The notes beneath the pieces are model-generated. The model was not told the DNA's origin. It made no database searches and worked only from the letters and a program-made list of their open reading frames with translations. Made by a program: the position numbers and the translations under genes. From Actinostola sp. cb2023 (Eukaryota; Cnidaria; Anthozoa; Actiniaria; Actinostolidae): DNA of 64,000 bases. The stretch is from assembly GCA_033675265.1 (NCBI GenBank), contig JAUJYZ010000596.1:94501-158500 (forward strand), written 5' to 3'. This document shows, in pieces, positions 1 through 10,706 of the stretch (its first letter is position 1; each line of letters begins with the position of its first letter).

Positions 1-467
1 TATTTCTGTTGTAAGAATGGTGCGAGTAATCGCCATTCAAACAAACTATGTTTTTTCCTTTGGATCGTTTGAAGTACAAACGCATGACTTGTCGATGTTA
101 ATTCGGTGTCATAATTTCGATTTATGTAGTCCTCTACACACAGACGTAAAGTGTTGTATGTCCATCTGTGTGGAAGTAAAAATGAGGTAGTTTCTGCACC
201 AGAAAGTTTACCATCCTTTTTGTCAAGGAATAAAGCAACTTCTCGCTGTGTAGAAAGAAAATGAGAGTATCATGGTTACCACGAGGCACGACCGTGAGCT
301 AATTCAACGTTCCAAACTTTATTCAAGTGTCAAAGTGTTTTAAGAGCAATGAGAGTTAGTATTCATACCTGATCTTCGGTCTGATCCACTATCTGCGGGT
401 ATTGTCTAGGTCAGGGAAAGGAATGAGAATATCCGTATAGTCTACTGTATCCTCGCAGGTAGCGACT
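1..467. other. No gene recognised
   Basis: I see no long open frame, tRNA or repeat here. It could be 5' flank, or hold a small upstream exon of the split gene that follows. No promoter motif was convincing. Confidence 0.4.
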
Positions 468-3360
468 TTGTCGAGAAGACGTAGTCGGCTAGTTCTCGGA
501 TCGCATTCGGTTATCATCGTAAGTTTGATTGACGGCAGTCTAAACGCATGTTTTCAACAGGCGCCGAAGTTGTCGAGGTCGCGTAATTATGAAAATCGCT
601 GTAAATGTTATCTCATTATTTCGTTAATATCAAGTCAGTTCAGTGTTTTTTTTTGGACCGAGAGCAAATATTTTGTTGGTTTACGTTATGACCAATCACA
701 AGAGGAGAAAGTTTCGTCCAATCATATATTCGTTCGTTTATTCATACTCGTCACTCTGCTTTGCTTAGTTCCATTCATTACTGTAAAACCTTACACGACA
801 ATTATATTCAGAGGTTCAATAATGAACATTACAAGGAATCTAATCAGCCACAATGAAGTCACTATCATCGCCGAATCTACTTTCAAATCGTTTCCGCCAT
901 CTTGTTTCACCAAAGGAGAAAATGGCGGTGTAGAATCCCCGTCGAGCTCGACAGCAGCGATCATCAGTGATGACCATCAGATAAGTAATTATCCAAAGTG
1001 TGTTGATATACAGAGTATTGAGGACGTGGAGGTGATTCGAAGTCAAGTATGTGGCAGGCCGTTGTTTTTTACTGTGACATGTGGCAAGCACGTCCCACAA
1101 GGTCAAAGGTATACAGCATATAGAGTTTGGTTTGAATTTATCATTTCATATCCAACATGCGCGAATCGTATGGTTCATTTCCCACCTGGGGTTCAGATTT
1201 TTCTGTAGTGGTTGAGTGTGTTCTAACGTGGGGTTATCGCTTCTTTATTCATTTATATGTATAATTCACCATTTTATCTATGTATTTCACGTATACACTC
1301 ATTACTCGTGCCCAGGCCGAAGGCCGGCGCACGAGTCTAGGTTTCGAGACCGTATTTTTTTTTGTTCGTCACCGTCGAGCTATGGCCGGAAGGAGACAAC
1401 AAGTCTGGCCACAAGAAGATTACAAAGCACAAACCAATAAGGGGAAGCACCGGATCTAGGTCAAGGGGCAAAATTCTAAGTCTTTTCTCGTCTAAATTTA
1501 GATTGAAACAAGTCGGGCTATTAACGTTTTTACTGATATATATACCGTAAAGTTCCGAAAGTTAGCCTCCTCCGCAGGCTAGTCTATAGCTCGGAATACT
1601 GAATTAATATTGGTCCACAGCCCGGCCATACCAATCGTTATGACAATAACAATGACAGTTGCGTGACGAGGGACGGACTATTTGTCGGCGATCATAGATA
1701 AAGATCTCGAACCAGTATGTACTCGGTACATCTTGAGGTTGCATAGGTCAGATGGTTCTGATAACGTCCATCGTTTGTTTTTGTTACATATATTTAAGCT
1801 TACAAAGGCTTCAATAGCACTATACACGCAATGAAGTAATTCTATGCTCAAACGGGTCAAATAGTTCGCTCTTGTTTATGTTGGTGCCCCTGCGTCTTTC
1901 ATTATGAACTTCATTTCAGAACGCAATTGCTTCGATAAAGTTAGTCACCCGTAAAGCTTCGAAGGTGAGACCGATGAGGATCCTGGGTTAAAATGTATGT
2001 ACCCATGGTCCTTCTTGGTCTCACCTTTGAAGCTTTTCGGGTGACTAACTTTATCGAAATGAGTGTATACAAATTTCTGACATTTAGTAACTGATGGATT
2101 TCAGTATATGTCACGTCACTGATGGATTTCAGTGCTATATCACACTCAACCCTCAGATAATCATAAGAGTGTCCATTAGCTCAGTGGTAGAGCAACCGTC
2201 TAGAAAATCGGCAGGTCGTGGGTTCGTTCGTTTGAGTGTTTTCTAACGTGGGGTTATCGCTTCTTGAATCGTATAATGGTTTTAGCATGTTAATCTCCAC
2301 TAACCGTGGAATTGATCGCTTGTTTCTAGACTGAACAGCAAAGGTGAATACCTTAGTATCAGGGACAAGGAATGGTGGCTCATGTCAGATGACAGTCCCT
2401 GGATGAACCCCTACGCGAACCCAGTCTGGGGCACTGGAACAACGTCGCTGTACGGGGATCATTGGATAATGCCCCGATTTATTGCAATTGTAAACACAGC
2501 ACATCCGAATGTAAGACGGCAATTAGACCAGGGGTTTGACCGACTTCAAGCATTGGTGGGACGAGGGGAAAACGTTACAATTGAGGTATACATTAAACAG
2601 GGGGTACAGGGAGCCCATCTGGTCTTTCTAAGGGTATGTTAAAAGTTGAAGAACTGTGACGGGGATGCTCGACGGAAATTTTGAAAATGACCCCTAAAAG
2701 GTACCCGAGTCTCTTCCAAGTGGGCGTGGCATGAAGTAATACTCACACCTAATGAAGAGGTACCAAGTCTAAAATAATAAGTGTATTAATTCCTTTGCGA
2801 GCCAGAAGCTTCGCAAAACAAATGTTAGAGGGTCGAAATATAATGAAATCTGCAACTGTCATTATTTTATTTGGTAACAGACACCCTAAAAGGTACAGAC
2901 TTGGTGTATAGGTGGTCCTTTCAAATCTGAGACCCCCTAAGCGGTACCAAGTCCCCCCTCTCGGGCGCAAAACTCAATTACCACCGACTTTCTTTGCATC
3001 TTGTAGTTTGATTTCAATCCTATGATCCTTCAGTGGTGGACGAACCAAGGCCCAGCACGGTACGATCAGATCGAGTGCCTCACGTTAACCTCGTCGACTG
3101 GTGCTAGTCTTGTGGTTACCAACACAACGCCATTACGTCACTGCTTTGATTGTCATCCCGCTTGGTGTATGTGCTGGCCTCTATATTGCTTGCTTGCTAT
3201 TCCTTATAAACTATGGCGCAATGCTGTTAACGGTGTCAGCGATGTCATCGTTAAAATGGAGGGTCGAGTGGAAGTGGCTCATCCAGAATCACGTGGTTAT
3301 ATATTAGAGAATCTCTACAAACCAACTATAAATCAGCCTGAAGCAATTGGACATTGGTGA
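468..3360 (+). CDS. Split gene for an unrecognised, probably membrane-associated protein (at least 3 exons)
   Basis: Three open blocks join with compatible phase. Exon A is open from about 468 to 1108 and ends ...HVPQGQ plus AG before a gtatac donor. Exon B (2330-2633) follows a tttctag acceptor, completes an Arg codon and reads LNSKGEYLSIRDKEWW..., ending at gtatgt. Exon C (3007-3360) follows ttgtag and runs to TGA. Exon A has a hydrophobic stretch (LFILVTLLCLVPFITV), so a signal anchor or membrane helix is likely. The first in-frame ATG is near 822 (MNITRN), so a start after the hydrophobic stretch or an upstream exon are both possible. In exon C a +1 frame (about 3101-3307) encodes a better membrane helix (ALIVIPLGVCAGLYIACLLF), so a missed frame change or splice is possible. 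I do not recognise the family. Exon B is the most protein-like part, rich in Trp and Pro. Confidence 0.5.
1304..1336. repeat. Terminal-type hairpin, copy A (ACTCGTGC...GCACGAGT)
   Basis: A perfect 8-bp stem flanks a second inner palindrome (GGCCGAAGGCC). The same layout with a changed stem sequence recurs at 10517 and 51769. Sequence at 1616-1760 (CCATACCAATCG, CAGTTGCGTGACGAGGG) also recurs near 30.2, 33.3 and 50.7 kb, so this is part of a repeat family. Confidence 0.5.
1931..2058. mobile_element. Foldback MITE, about 128 bp
   Basis: The sequence from TTCGATAAAGTTAGTCACCC to its inverted copy GGGTGACTAACTTTATCGAA forms a long near-perfect hairpin. A diverged relative with GTTAGTCA ends is at 8631-8875. 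It has no coding capacity. Confidence 0.7.
2166..2265 (+). repeat. tRNA-derived fragment / SINE head
   Basis: GTCCATTAGCTCAGTGGTAG looks like a tRNA 5' arm and box A, followed by a degraded box B (GGTTCG). The 3' half cannot form an acceptor stem, so it is not a working tRNA. The following sequence (TTCTAACGTGGGGTTATCGC) also occurs at about 1222-1241, suggesting a shared repeat tail. Confidence 0.45.
2700..3000. other. Intron with dispersed GGTACC-type repeats
   Basis: Between exons B and C of the first gene, the motif GGTACCAAGTC occurs at about 2759 and 2943, with related copies near 2700 and 2890. It is probably a degraded repeat. No coding signal was seen. Confidence 0.35.
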
Positions 3361-3521
3361 GCTCCATACAAGGACTTGTGCTACATGCTGGTTTGCACGT
3401 GACATCATGGCGGCCATGTTGCTTGGTACCAGATGACAGAGCATTTCTCATTAGCTTCTCTGGTTGCACCACCGACATGGCCGCTGCGTCTTTGTACTTT
3501 AAATCTCCAGGGAGAAGGAAG

Positions 3522-3800
3522 GACGAAAGGAAGGAAGGAACGAAGGAAGAAAGAAAGAAAGGTAGGTAGGAAGAAGGAAGGAAGGAAGGAAGGAAGGAAG
3601 GAAGGAAGGAAGGAAGGAAGGAAGGAAGGAAGGAAGGAAGGAAGGAAGGAAGGAAGGAAGGAAGGAAGGAAGGAAGGAAGGAAGGAAGGAAGGAAGGAAG
3701 GAAGGAAGGAAGGAAGGAAGGAAGGAAGGAAGGAAGGAAGGAAGGAAGGAAGGAAGGAAGGAAGCAAGGAAGGAAGGAAGAAAAGAAGGAAGTAAGCATG
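3522..3800 (+). repeat. (GGAA)n microsatellite
   Basis: About 270 bp of nearly uninterrupted AAGG/GGAA units, with degenerate copies at both ends. It creates long spurious frames in every phase (KEGR or FLPS proteins). Confidence 0.97.
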
Positions 3801-3849
3801 GAAGAAAGGAAGAAATTAAGAAAAGGAAGAAAGGAGGAAGAAAGGAAGG

Positions 3850-4320
3850 GATCACAACTTAAAATAGAAAAACCATTCAAGTTTATTAATTATTCAGAAT
3901 TGGATTACATTACCATATGTACATAAATATTATAGCGAACTACCAACTAAGGTCGGCTTGATATTTTGTTCATTATCTATCTACCTTGCTTTGCGCACGT
4001 TATCAAAACATTACCAAGTACGTCCATTTTTGACGCGAATTTTAGGTTCAGGCACATCTTTTAAATTTGAGTTTGTTTCTTGCAGTCTTTGAACAAAGAC
4101 CTTCCTCAAATATTATTTCTAATATTCTTTCCAATCATCCATGCAAGAACTAGACAAACTTTCATTGTTCTATTAGGGTAATAGGTCTGTCCCACGTAGA
4201 ATATTTCTAATTTTAAGAAAGAGTGGATGACACATAATAATATTTCAATGTAAAAATAAAGACTCTTTCTTCGTGGGGTAATTCCATCGTGCATTGCCGT
4301 TCAGTTGCCTAGTTTAGAGA
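3850..4320. other. Non-coding, no recognised feature
   Basis: AT-rich sequence lying between the first gene and CUL5. No open frame looks like a gene. Confidence 0.4.
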
Positions 4321-4322
4321 TG

Positions 4323-4512
4323 GCCGCTGTCCTTGACAAAAGACGCATTTGTACAGGCTCAGCCTCGATTCAGAAAACAGTCCGTGCAATTCGAAAATGT
4401 TTCTATTGTTTCATGTCAACATTTTTTCGTGTTCTTGTTGATATTTGTGAATAATTTACACTGACTCGATGCTAACCTGTACAAATGCGTCTGTTGTCAA
4501 TAAGTACAGCGG
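4323..4512. mobile_element. MITE, about 190 bp
   Basis: The left end CCGCTGTCCTTGACAAAAGA is inverted at the right end (ACAGCGG), and the arms share CGCATTTGTACAGG. No open frame. Confidence 0.6.
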
Positions 4513-4855
4513 TTTTACAACGGGATCTGTGAACGCGAAAAGGGACTATTACGTCACAATTATTTTACAAAGAAATGTTAAAATCCTTCCATCTTAAATT
4601 AGTGCAAATGTCCCATTTTTCCTTGCGGACTGATCGTCTTTCATATAATCTCTTCTCGTAAAATGCTTTCAGGTTAATGAAAATCGTGAAAAAGCTGAGA
4701 CCAAAAGGACAATAATCAAATCCATTTACATGCAGTGATTTACCGCCCAAAGAGTTACAGTGTGACGCTAAAAACTGTGACGACCTGTAATATATTCGCA
4801 TACTAGTGTAGGTCATGATTGACGTGTCTACCCTCTCAAAATAAAGTCATTATTA

Positions 4856-5274
4856 CCGGACGAATTTTTTAACCGTTCCAAAAATTGTACGTTTTTAGGC
4901 GTTCCGTTCACACGGAACTGTGCTATCCGGACAAAAATTCGTACACCTAGCCGTGCAAATTTGGGACCTGCAAAATCGAGGTCAAATTTTTGACTTGCAC
5001 GGGTAAAAAATTGACCGGTACCGTGTAAACACCTTGTAGTCCGAATAACTTTCGTACGGCAAGCCATATTTGGGCGCCATTTTGATTCTGACTAGGCAGT
5101 ATGCTCTGCGCATGATCAGAAGGTAAAACCACTTACATTATAATATTGATCCGGTTCCGTGTGAACACGACGTACTTTTATACAATTAAAGAGACGGTTC
5201 CGTGTAAACGGTGTGTACTGGTCAACTTTTTGAACGGTTAAAAATTCGTCCGGTACCGTGTGAACGGGGCCTTA
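4856..5274. mobile_element. MITE with CCGTGTGAAC repeats
   Basis: CCGGACGAATTTTTTAACCG at the left is inverted near the right end (CGGTTAAAAATTCGTCCGG). Variants of CGGTWCCGTGTGAAC occur several times inside in both orientations. It sits just 3' of the CUL5 stop codon. Confidence 0.55.
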
Positions 5275-5401
5275 ATATATTATACACGAGAACTACTATT
5301 ATTTCAGTTGTAAGCTCTTGTAGCCTCACTTATGGTATTTTTTTGAGGAATTGTTTTAATAAGCTGAGGGGAGATCAGTCATTTATTCACCACAGTAATG
5401 A

Positions 5402-8400
5402 CTACACAAGGTAAATAAACGTATTGATATCTTCCTCGTCTCGTTTTAAATACTTGTGTTCTATCAACCATTCAATCTGTTCTTTGATCATCTTTTTCTG
5501 TGGGATGAACATGTTTTTCAAGATTTCGACCAGTTCAGTTTGTAGCGCTGCGTTAGTGATTTTTTTCCTCATTTTCATAATCTTTACAATGGCTTCCTGT
5601 GAAACGCAATTAGATCAAACATATTTGTGAGAAAGAGGAAACGAAACGCGGGCTCTCCATTAAATATATATATTTGAGGGGGGAGGGAGGGAGGGAGAGG
5701 GAGGGAGGGAGGGAGGGAGGGAGGGAGGGAGGAGAGAGGGGGAGAGAGGGAGGGAGGGAGAGCGGGAGGGAGGGGGGAGGAAGGGAGGGAGGAGGGAGGG
5801 AGGGGAGGGAGGGAGGGAGGGAGGGAGGGAGGAAGGGAGGGAGGGAGGAAGGGAGGGAGGGAGGGAGGGAGGGGAGGGAGGGAGGGAGGGAGGGAGGGAG
5901 GAGGGAGGGAGGGAGGAGGGAGGGAGGGAGGGAGGAAGGGAGGGAGGAGGGAGGGAGGGAGGGAGGGAGGGAGGGAGGGAGGGAGGGAGGGAGGGAGGGA
6001 GGGAGGGAGGGAGGGAGGGAGGGAGGGAGGGAGGGAGGGAGGGAGGGAGGGAGGGAGGGAGGGAGGGAGGGAGGGAGGGAGGGAGGGAGGGAGGGAGGGA
6101 GGGAGGAAGGGAGGGAGGGAGGGAGGGAGGGAGGGAGGGAGGGAGGGAGGGAGGGAGGGAGGGAGGGAGGGAGGGAGGGGGAGGGAGGGAGGGAGGGAAG
6201 GGAGGGAGGGAGGGAGGGAGGGAGGGAGGGAGGGAGGGAGGGAGGGAGGAATGGTGGATTTTTTGGAGGGGGAGGGGAGATAATTCTTTACCTAGCTGTA
6301 TTCTCAAACATATTTGTGAGAAAGAGGAAAAGAAACGCGGGCTCTCAATTAAAATTTGCTTTGGAGAGAGGGTGGGAGGGGTAGGTGTGGATTCGTTTGG
6401 AGAGGGAGGGGAGAGAGGAGAGAATTGTTTACCTGTATTCTCAAAACCCTAAGAGCAACAATACCCTCATTCTCCTCCAGTTTGGTTTTCTCTGTAGAAA
6501 GCTGAAGCCGACCAATTAGATTCACTTTGCCGCGTTTCTGAATTTTACCATTTTTACTGAAAAGAAGATGAACCTGTTTGTCAGTACCACGTAGGGCACA
6601 TTGTTGTCATGCTTTCAGTGCTTTCTGTGTTCTGATTGGTTCGTTTGAAACAATGTCGTTGATCTTATTGGTTCAATAAATACAAAGGAAATGGAAAATT
6701 CTTCGAAAGGAAGAAAAGACAAGCAGAGAAAAGACACTAAAAATGACTGCGAGAGAGACTTGTTAGCCCCTATGGTTATTTCAGGTAGCTGTAGTACCTT
6801 CATTGCTTATTAGTTAATTAGTATTACCGGTATTTACATACATGTACAAACACTATTTAGATCCAAGGTACAAATAAAGAGTTGTTGTTATTTGTTTTAA
6901 CTTACATTAAAGCGAATTCTTGATTGACACAAAACATCGAGCTGTCGGTAAAATCCTTTGGTGATCGAGCTGGTGGGTCACATACAAGTACCTGCCGCTT
7001 TAGCTTAGACAACGACACCATGGACTAGAAGAAACAACGATAACCACACTATTAGCCATAAGTCAATGCGAACGAAGGGCCATTGTTGCTAGAGGAAAAT
7101 AATCCACTGACATATCGCAGGCGCGCTTTGAGGCATGCACAGACTGAGTTCATAATATTTCGATACATAATTACACGTCTATTTTCTATTGCTGGCTTGC
7201 GATCAATCCATGGCGGAGGTTAACGTGAATTTAAAAGTTTCAGATCATCTAATTCAGATCGATCGTTATCATCGTTTTTTGAAGTAGGTGTATACATTCC
7301 CACTCGAACTTACCCATAACGTTTTTCTCAATTCAGCGTCGGGTAGCTCAGTCGCTAGTCTGTGATATATAATGTCACACAATCATTTATCATATTCATT
7401 AGCAAAAAGACCCTGTATCCGAGTCCATGATGCCTTGCGCCAATGTTTTAATTTTGTGTTTACATGCACTAGGTAAAACTAGTAAAATAGACTTTACAAT
7501 ATTAGTATAACTATGCTACAATAGAGCAGAGTATTGGTTTTTGGTCAAGGGATAGTCAAGGTTGGTTCAAACTGACGCCAAATCGTCAGGATTTTCTTCC
7601 GATCTGAAATCGCTTTCAACTGTGCGCGCAAGGCATCATGGATTTGGACACAGGGTCTTTAAACTAAGAAAACACACGTATTTTAATACACGTACATGTA
7701 CCATTTCAAAATGGCGAGTATACCCGGCAGGGAGGGCACATTAAAAAAAAACAGAACAAGGGCACTGACATGTGACCAAATGTGATGTGACCGGATGTGA
7801 TTTGACCGGATGTGACGTGCTAAATTTGTGATAAAGTTCCAAAGCCCGAGTAAAACTAACCTTAAGTTTTCCAAGGTAATGTTTTCCAGCGGTCGTTCGT
7901 TCCAAGCAAACAAAACAGACATTTGAAATGTCGTGACTTCGAGGTCGAACTTGCCGATTTTATTGCCAAAGGTTATCTGCCGTGGAAACGAAACACAGTC
8001 TTAGGGGTGCATTCGATTGACCTTATTCCAGAATAGGAACAATTGGAATAAACCGGAAATAACCATTTGATTGAGTCGCGGGTGGAATAGTTATTACAGA
8101 ATAATCCAGCTCCATCCAGGGATTAACTATAGACTACAAGAGCTGATACAGTGGCGGGGTATTCTAAAATTGCAACCCAGAATATATTCCTATTCCAGAA
8201 TAAGGTCAATGATCACTTTACGGATTATTATAATCAAAATATTGTTACCCACACCTTTTACCGGCGACCCGCACCTTTTATCGGCGACCCGCACCTTTTA
8301 CCCGAGACCCGCGACCAAAAGTCAAACTCTTAGATGTACTTATTATGAAATCCTTTGTAAGCTTATTTTTTAGTCTTTTTAATAAAAAGTGCGTAACTCG

Positions 8401-10662
8401 AAGCCCCCGAAACGTTTTAGTGCGTTCGAGTTACGCGCATGCATAGCGAAACTCTAACTCACTAACCTCTTTTAGTCACTTCGAGTTACGCGCTGGGTGT
8501 GGCAAAGATATGGGTGTGGTCGAGCGCGTAACTCGAAAAGCGCGTAACTCGATGCGCGTAACTCGAAGCGCGTAACTCGAAGAATATCCGCCCTCACAAC
8601 AATAAATCATAGTAGAACGTAGTCCATCCTAAAGTTAGTCACGCGGAGAGTATGAAAGGTGCGATCCTGTAGGATCATGGGAGTTTCTATTTGTAGCCAT
8701 ATTCTTCATAAACGTGTACTAAACAAGAAAATTGCGGTGAAGCGAATTCAAGTGACTTTCAAAACGAGTTGGCTGAATATTGTGTCACTAATCAGTCAGT
8801 CCGGGTAGAAAGACTTGGTAAATAGTAACTCCCATGATTCTTTTCGGTCACACCGTTGTGAAGGATGACTAATTTGATTGAAATAGGTGTATATATATAT
8901 ATATACGTTGAATTGAAGAGAGTGGAGTAGCATGAGACTTCTTACCGTCCAAATGACTTTATTACAAACGTTTCGAATCAGAACTAACAAAAAGACCTGT
9001 GAAGTTGCGATCCATTTCAACAACAACAACCATGATATAACTGATTTAAAATTCATAATCGTTGAAGCAATTAGGGATTCAACTGACATTGATAAAAAAC
9101 TCTTAACGCGCGAAGCTTATTGGACAGCCCAACTTAACACCTTACGCCCATTTGGGCTTAATAAAAGGGCAGAATATCGATCCAAGAATAGGATTCATTA
9201 CAAATAGCCAACTGATTAGCCTGTCCTTTTTTTGCATTCATATAACTACATGTATGTTTAATTATTCCCCATAGTATTATATCATAATCTATTCATTCTC
9301 TTAGTTTTCTTACCATACTTTCGTGCCATGACATAACCCTTTGTTCTCCATCTTACTATATATATTAGCTGTAGTTTAATTTAGTTCACTGTACATTTTT
9401 GTTTCCGTTCCACGTTCTTTTTAAACTTTGTACATATTATTTTTACACTGATGAAGACCGAAGGGTCGAAACGTTTGTAATAAAGTCATTTGGACGGTAA
9501 GAAGTCTCATGCTACTCCACTCTCTTCAATTCAACGTATACATAATATTTGGAGTGCTGATGTGAATCCTTAGTGGATCCTTCTACCGGGAGTTCATCGT
9601 TGGACAATAACCATCTCTTCTATTCTGCATATATATATATATATATATACGGTAGCTCTTGGTTTTGGACCTTTCTATCTTCTACCTTTCTATCTGGAAA
9701 ACCCGCTATATGTCAAACAATATCTTGTCCCCTGAGTGGTTGAGATAGCCGGCGGGATTCGATTACCGTAGAATCGCGGTTATAAGCTCCCCCGGTTATA
9801 AGCTCCCCCGGTTATAAACCCCCTTCATTTACTCCTCCCCATACGACAGGGTACCGAATACAGGTAACAATATTTAGGCAATAGATTAGGTGTACGTAGC
9901 AGACGAGACTGATGGAGTTCAGTAGTATACGCCGTAGCAGATTGCTTGAAAATCCGCTCAGATCATAATTTTTCTGAGCACATTCGCATTTCAAAGCTTT
10001 ATTGTTGCATGAACACTATTTAACTAAAATGGTCACGATTAAACATCCTTTTTGTAAATACAAACGAATTCCAGACGATTTTTCCCTCGCTTTTATAAGT
10101 CCCCCCGATTATAAGCCCACCACAAAACCCTTACGAAGTTATATAAGCCCAGGGCTTATACCCGGGACTCTACGGTATATAGTGAGAATACAGCATAAAC
10201 AGTTGATGTATTTACCACTCCGTTCGACATCAAGTGATGCCATTGTAGTTTTCTTCCACTGTGGTTCTTGCGATAGAACTCTTCCACCTCTGGTATACAG
10301 TCCTCTAACTAAAAACACACGTATAAACTTACTACATAGACACATGATAACAACAACAATGGCATTTTCACTTCTTAACTTTTAATATACCACTTTCGAT
10401 ATATGTTCTACTTTATTATTTTATCTTTTCACGAATCAGTGAGCATTATTCCCGGGAGCTCTCTGAATCAAGTTGGCGAGATTGTGAAAAAAATTGGGGG
10501 GGAAAAGCATTTTATAACTCGGGCACTTCAAAGGAAGCCCGAGTAAAATTAATTAAAATACATTAGCTTTGGGCGCGTCACGCAACGTTGTAAGAGACTG
10601 TTGCGTGACCAACGTCCGTATCGACTGTTACGATGATTTAAAACCAAGTCTGGACAGTGTTA

Positions 10663-10706
<44 letters not shown>

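Noticed and set aside
2171..2235. tRNA gene on the plus strand
   Set aside because: Box A is good, but the 3' half and acceptor stem are missing. Kept only as a tRNA-derived repeat.
3405..3880. Long frames of KEGR or FLPS repeats, both strands
   Set aside because: They are translations of the (GGAA)n microsatellite and are open in every phase because the unit lacks stops.
5424..5630. 68-codon plus frame with hydrophobic residues
   Set aside because: Antisense of the last CUL5 exon.
5660..6384. 215-236 codon frames of GGRE or SLPP repeats
   Set aside because: Artefacts of the (GGGA)n tract within a CUL5 intron.
10002..10385. 127-codon plus frame
   Set aside because: It is the antisense of a CUL5 exon and part of a MITE.
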